Positions 60,449 through 64,000 of a DNA stretch of 64,000 bases are shown here, piece by piece. Both the position numbers and the translations under genes were made by a program. The stretch is from assembly GCA_013178125.1 (NCBI GenBank), contig JABLXJ010000009.1, positions 90,123 to 154,122 of the forward strand, in the 5' to 3' direction. The notes under the pieces were generated by a model, which had not been told where the DNA came from, searched no databases, and saw nothing but the letters and a program-made list of their open reading frames with translations. The stretch is from Bacillota bacterium. GTDB lineage: Bacteria > Bacillota > SHA-98 > Ch115 > JABLXJ01. Numbering within the stretch: the first letter of the stretch is position 1; the number at the start of each line of letters is the position of its first letter.

Positions 60449-63310
60449 TTAATTTATGATGCGAACAGGCTTCGCATTCAACGCGCTGACCTCGATCCCT
60501 TTTTTCAGCTCTTCCACCCAGGCTCGCCCGGCATTCCGCCTGATATATTCGATGGGACGAGCCTCTATAACCCGCTCCTCCCCCGGGAGCAAATCGAAGT
60601 AATTGTCGCTAAACTGCGTCCCGTAGTGATGAAGTCTGACGGCCCATGCAAAAACATCCGTGGCCACCCGCAGCTTTACAGCTCCATCATGTCTTTCGAG
60701 ATCTCTTTCGAGCAACTCCAGCCTGAGGTTCGCCTCCGTAAGCTCAAGTTCCCTGAATGGAGCAAGGAAGATCCGATTCCGGCTCAGGACGCCGCCCTCT
60801 CCCTGGCCGGCCTCCCCGGCCTTGCCGAGCTCGGCAACAAAGGCAATGTCGCCGCCGCCCCTACCACCACGATATCGTTCGAGTTCCTCGAAGGAAACCC
60901 TTCTTACCATGGCCGAACTATTCGCCCCTGCGTCGATGTCGACCCGCTCCTCCCAGAGAACCCTCCCGCTAAACTCCACGAGCCACAGCCTCAGCTGCAA
61001 CCTCAGCCCTTTGAGCAGGTCGTTTATAACCCAGACCGATATCGCCCCATCCCTCTCCCGTCTCAAAGACACCAATACCGGCTCATACGCCCTCTTCACG
61101 AAGTAGTAACCTGGCATGGGGTTCCCGTAGTAATCAATGATCCCCCAGTCGCACGCAGGCCAGGAGCCGTTGAAACTCCAGAAGAGCGTGCCGCTGCACT
61201 GGAACTTGTTTCTCCTGAAATGCTCGATGCCGTACTTGCGCCCCTCGCCCTGCACCAGGCGGGCGTATTTGACCCAGTCCTCAAATCCCGCAGTCCCGGG
61301 CACGCCGAAGAGGTTTTCGGTATAAAAGTCAAGGACATCCTGGAAATGCCGCGGCCAGCCGTGAATATGCGGCACGTGGTAACGCCAGGCCTCCGAGTCT
61401 GCCCGGATTTCACCAGCCTGGAGAAACCGCCCCAGCGCCTCTGGCTCAGGTATGCCTGCAAATGCAGCGAATTCGCTGATGAACTTGCCCGCATCTTCAT
61501 CATAATGCTCAAATCTCAGCTTATCCCACGAGAAATCATGCCCACCCCAGTCATCAACCCCAAGGGCCACCTCATATGAATGCCTATCCCCCTCCATCTC
61601 AGAATTAGGGTTAGGGCCTCCACAGGGGCTCCCCGGCCAGTACGGCCGCGTGGGGTCCAACCGCCGACATACCTCAGGCAATATCTCGTCGTATATCTTC
61701 TGACCGGGAAGCTCGCCCCTTGACAGCCCCTTGTGAACCCGCTGGGTATGGATCCACTGGTTTTCGTTATTGCCACACCAGAGGACTATGCAGGGATGAT
61801 TGCGAAGCTCCTTCACAATTATCTCCGCCTCGCGCCTGGCTTCCTCAGCGAAATCCGGATCAAAATCGGGGTAAGCCTGGCAGGCGTACATGAAATCCTG
61901 CCAGATCATGATCCCGAGCTCATCGCAGAGCTCATAGAATACGGGATCCTCGTATATCCCGCCGCCCCAGATCCTGAGCATATTCATATTAGCGTCCCTG
62001 GCGGCCCCGAGAAATGCCCTGTATTTCTCGGGGGATAGGCGAACGGTGAGGCTATCCCCTGGAACCCAGTTGGCACCCTTAGCAAACACCTTCTCGCCGT
62101 TCACCGCTATAGTGAACGTCTTGCCGGTCCCGGCCGTAATTCCAATCCCAGCCCCAGTTCCAGTCCCGGTCTCAGTTCCAATCCTAGTCCCAGCCCCAAT
62201 TCTAGCTCCAATCTCGGTCTCGGTCCCGATTTCCTCCTGGATAAGGGAAACCTCCCGGACCCCGAATCGAACGGTAGCTTCATCCAGAGCTTCATCTAGA
62301 TCGGCTCCGTTGTCCTCATTGTTGCCTCCATTATGATAGTCATAGACCACGCTCACCTTAAGGGAGTAGAGCGCCTGCTCGCCCATGCCGTTCGGCCACC
62401 AGAGGCGAGGGTTAGCGAGCACGAGTCTCTTAGATATGAAATTTATCCCCGGGGATAGAGTCACCCTGACCTGATCGCATGCTATCTTCTCGCCGTCGTA
62501 ACATATCTCAAAATTTATGAGGGCATCTGGGCCAGGGTTCACGCCCACGCGCTGGACAGTATCAGTAGCGGTATCACCAACGTTCTCGTTCCCGTCCGTG
62601 CGGCCTGCATCCTCATCAAAGTCAAAGTCTTCGATCTCGCACCCGATATCGATCTCCGCTCCCGTTCCTACAAGCCTCGTCCGGACCCATACATCTCGAA
62701 TGGCGAGTTCTTCATAGAAAACGAGCTTCGCCGGCCGCCATATGCCAAACGTGACCACCCGCGGAGCCCAATCCCAACCGAAGCCGAACTGGGCCTTTCT
62801 CGCATAAGGGACTTCCCTTTCGGCATTCATTCCATCCCATATCAAGCTGGTATCTTTGTCTTTAAGTATCGCCGTTGACTCAAATCTGATGACAAGTTCA
62901 TTCTCCGCGCCGTGGCGTATGCAATCCGTCACGTCAAACCTGCAAGGAACGAACATGTTCGCATGCTTTCCAACAAGCACCCCGTTTAGCCAGACGGTTG
63001 CATAGGTATCCAGCCCCTCGAAATAGAGCTCCACCCGCTTCCCGGGCATCCCCTCAGGGACTGTAAACTTCCTCTTATACCACCAATCCTTCTCCTCAAT
63101 CCAGCTAAGACCCTCCGCATTTGTGCTGATACGGGGGTCGCTAATCTTCCCCAGCTTAAGAAGGTCTTTTTGAACCGTCCCAGGGACCTCCGCATCAAGC
63201 CATTTGATATTAATATTAGACGTATCTATGAGGTGGGGATTAGGATCATGATCCACGCCCGCGAATTGCCAGGCTCCATCTAAATATAATGTTATCTTGT
63301 TTGTTGTCAC
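60449..63310 (-). CDS. GH2 beta-mannosidase-type glycosidase 2
   Basis: 953 residues, paralogue of the preceding enzyme. Same domain order; acid/base E516 in WCGNNENQW and nucleophile E613 in ISEFAAFAGIP. The residue after SEF differs from the SEFGFQ of enzyme 1, so substrate preference may differ. Cytosolic. GTG start at 63310 with GAGGGG upstream. A 30-residue Gly/Thr/Ile-rich insertion (62125-62235) coded by 6-bp iterations sits before GKTFTIAVNGEKVFAKGANW. First gene of a two-gene operon. Confidence 0.93.
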   Translation of the reverse strand: MTTNKITLYLDGAWQFAGVDHDPNPHLIDTSNINIKWLDAEVPGTVQKDLLKLGKISDPRISTNAEGLSWIEEKDWWYKRKFTVPEGMPGKRVELYFEGLDTYATVWLNGVLVGKHANMFVPCRFDVTDCIRHGAENELVIRFESTAILKDKDTSLIWDGMNAEREVPYARKAQFGFGWDWAPRVVTFGIWRPAKLVFYEELAIRDVWVRTRLVGTGAEIDIGCEIEDFDFDEDAGRTDGNENVGDTATDTVQRVGVNPGPDALINFEICYDGEKIACDQVRVTLSPGINFISKRLVLANPRLWWPNGMGEQALYSLKVSVVYDYHNGGNNEDNGADLDEALDEATVRFGVREVSLIQEEIGTETEIGARIGAGTRIGTETGTGTGAGIGITAGTGKTFTIAVNGEKVFAKGANWVPGDSLTVRLSPEKYRAFLGAARDANMNMLRIWGGGIYEDPVFYELCDELGIMIWQDFMYACQAYPDFDPDFAEEARREAEIIVKELRNHPCIVLWCGNNENQWIHTQRVHKGLSRGELPGQKIYDEILPEVCRRLDPTRPYWPGSPCGGPNPNSEMEGDRHSYEVALGVDDWGGHDFSWDKLRFEHYDEDAGKFISEFAAFAGIPEPEALGRFLQAGEIRADSEAWRYHVPHIHGWPRHFQDVLDFYTENLFGVPGTAGFEDWVKYARLVQGEGRKYGIEHFRRNKFQCSGTLFWSFNGSWPACDWGIIDYYGNPMPGYYFVKRAYEPVLVSLRRERDGAISVWVINDLLKGLRLQLRLWLVEFSGRVLWEERVDIDAGANSSAMVRRVSFEELERYRGGRGGGDIAFVAELGKAGEAGQGEGGVLSRNRIFLAPFRELELTEANLRLELLERDLERHDGAVKLRVATDVFAWAVRLHHYGTQFSDNYFDLLPGEERVIEARPIEYIRRNAGRAWVEELKKGIEVSALNAKPVRIIN

Positions 63311-63335
63311 CTATATACACCCCTCAGACCGGTAC

Positions 63336-63434
63336 CCGGTCAAAATTGAACCCGGACTTTCCCCAAGGTGGGTCAAAATCTGACCGGTTTTCCCGGCTAA
63401 CCTGGTCAAGATCTAAAACCCAGAATCCAGCACC
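63336..63434. repeat. REP-like repeat, copy D
   Basis: 33-bp units at 63336-63368 and 63369-63401, then a third, diverged one. Aligns over ~100 bp with 13779-13877. Includes GGTCA-AAATC-TGACC hairpin. Lies between the broken URO-D gene and the mannosidase operon. Confidence 0.85.
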
Positions 63435-63452
63435 CGATACCCAAGATCAGGA

Positions 63453-63878
63453 TCAGCTATACCTCCCATATGTCCTAGCGACCTCTACAAGCTTGAAAAT
63501 ATTCTCCTCGGGCGTATCCCTCCCACATTGGTCGCCCGTGGATAAAATGAAACCACCACCTTCTGCCGCCACATCTATACACCATTTTGCCGCCTTTTCT
63601 ACATCTTCTGGGGTTCCATGCAACATAATTTTTGTGGTATGGATATTACCCATCAACGAAAGTCTCTTTCCGAAAGTCCGCTTTACCTCAGCGAGGTCGC
63701 AGTCGCCCATCGGCGGCTCCTCCAGAGGATTAATACAATCGAGATCGGTCTCGTTGGCACAAATCTCGACCAGTATGCGTTCCTTTCCGCAGGAGTGCAA
63801 CATAGTAGGGATGCCTGCTTGCTTCGCCATCCTGGTAACCTTTTTTAATGTTGGGAGTCCGATATCTCTAAATATTTC
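63453..63878 (-). pseudogene. URO-D-fold protein, 5'-truncated
   Basis: Only the C-terminal ~140 residues of a ~340-residue URO-D protein are present. Homology-like sequence continues upstream of ATG 63830 (EIFRDIGLPTLKKVTR) to an in-frame TAA at 63879-63881. H-S-C-G (LHSCGKE) and a third cysteine in GDQCGRDTP give a complete MtaA-like zinc set, unlike paralogue 1. No ribosome binding site precedes any start. It therefore appears disrupted, probably by whatever lies beyond 63880. It may be a relic of the same family as the 7-12 kb cluster. Confidence 0.7.
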
Positions 63879-63900
63879 TTAGCACGCATAAGGTCTGGGA

Positions 63901-63910
63901 TGACCGGTCA
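63901..63910. other. 10-bp palindrome at the junction
   Basis: TGACCGGTCA is a perfect palindrome directly after the stop codon of the edge frame and 20 bp before the broken URO-D sequence. Confidence 0.5.
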
Positions 63911-64000
63911 TTAAGCGGCCGCTTGACGGGCCCAGTAGCTATCCCACTCAGCGTTATGCCAAAGAGTAGTCAAAGCACAAAGGGTGTCTGAACCTTCTAT
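63911..64000 (-). CDS. C-terminal end of an unidentified protein (partial)
   Basis: A minus-strand frame enters from the right edge and ends at TAA 63911-63913 after 29 codons (…CALTTLWHNAEWDSYWARQ, AAA). The sequence reads like protein (aromatic residues, WHNAEWDSYW), and the stop abuts a palindrome and then the truncated URO-D gene. A transposase tail is possible but I cannot identify the family. Confidence 0.4.
   Translation of the reverse strand: MEGSDTLCALTTLWHNAEWDSYWARQAAA

Overview
The window comes from an endospore-forming bacterium of the phylum Bacillota. The evidence is a block of sporulation and cell-wall genes (spoVT, spoVB-like, yabP, yabQ, divIC, yabR, a spoIID-like gene, a fin-like gene) in nearly the order known from Bacillus subtilis (glmU-prs-ctc-pth-fin-mfd-spoVT-spoVB-mazG-yabP-yabQ-divIC-yabR). 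Shine-Dalgarno sites are strong and GTG/TTG starts are common. Base composition is patchy: housekeeping genes are GC-rich, while the sugar transporter (4.0-7.2 kb) and the 24-32 kb stress region look more AT-rich by eye. I cannot name the genus.

Layout. (1) 0.4-12.5 kb, plus strand: a LacI-type regulator with two operator-like sites upstream, a GHL6-type glycosidase, an ABC sugar importer (binding protein and two permeases, no ATPase here), and four uroporphyrinogen-decarboxylase-fold (URO-D) proteins. Remnants of an SGNH hydrolase and of an alcohol dehydrogenase lie among them. (2) 12.8-21.8 kb, minus strand: an HTH-nuclease-like protein, a DUF1638 protein, a zinc alcohol dehydrogenase, mannitol-1-phosphate dehydrogenase, GcvH, a thiolase and a fused alpha/beta 2-oxoacid dehydrogenase E1. 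(3) 22.1-32.4 kb, minus strand: a stress and efflux island with two MFS transporters, a ChrB-like protein, a Nudix hydrolase, two DUF6062 paralogues, a zinc-ribbon/HEAT protein, a dynamin-like GTPase, UspA and a proton antiporter. Two transcription units here carry fluoride riboswitches with overlapping terminators. (4) 32.6-53.5 kb: tRNA-Leu and the conserved sporulation, cell-wall and translation block, ending with GlmU and an L,D-transpeptidase. (5) 53.8-57.3 kb, plus strand: CCA-adding enzyme, ECF-type S component, N-acetylmuramoyl-L-alanine amidase. (6) 57.3-64.0 kb, minus strand: a DUF6951 protein, two tandem GH2 beta-mannosidase-type enzymes, a broken URO-D gene and the tail of an unidentified reading frame.

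The sugar genes at both ends fit import and intracellular breakdown of mannose-containing oligosaccharides, with products passing to mannitol/alcohol dehydrogenases. That link is inference.

Three genome-scale features stand out. A REP-like, 33-bp-period hairpin repeat recurs in at least four intergenic regions. Many conserved enzymes carry in-frame low-complexity insertions built from 6-12 bp iterations. Many intergenic gaps are themselves degenerate short tandem repeats. The most interesting functional signal is the pair of fluoride riboswitches, one controlling a protein of unknown function (DUF6062) and the other heading a five-gene stress operon.
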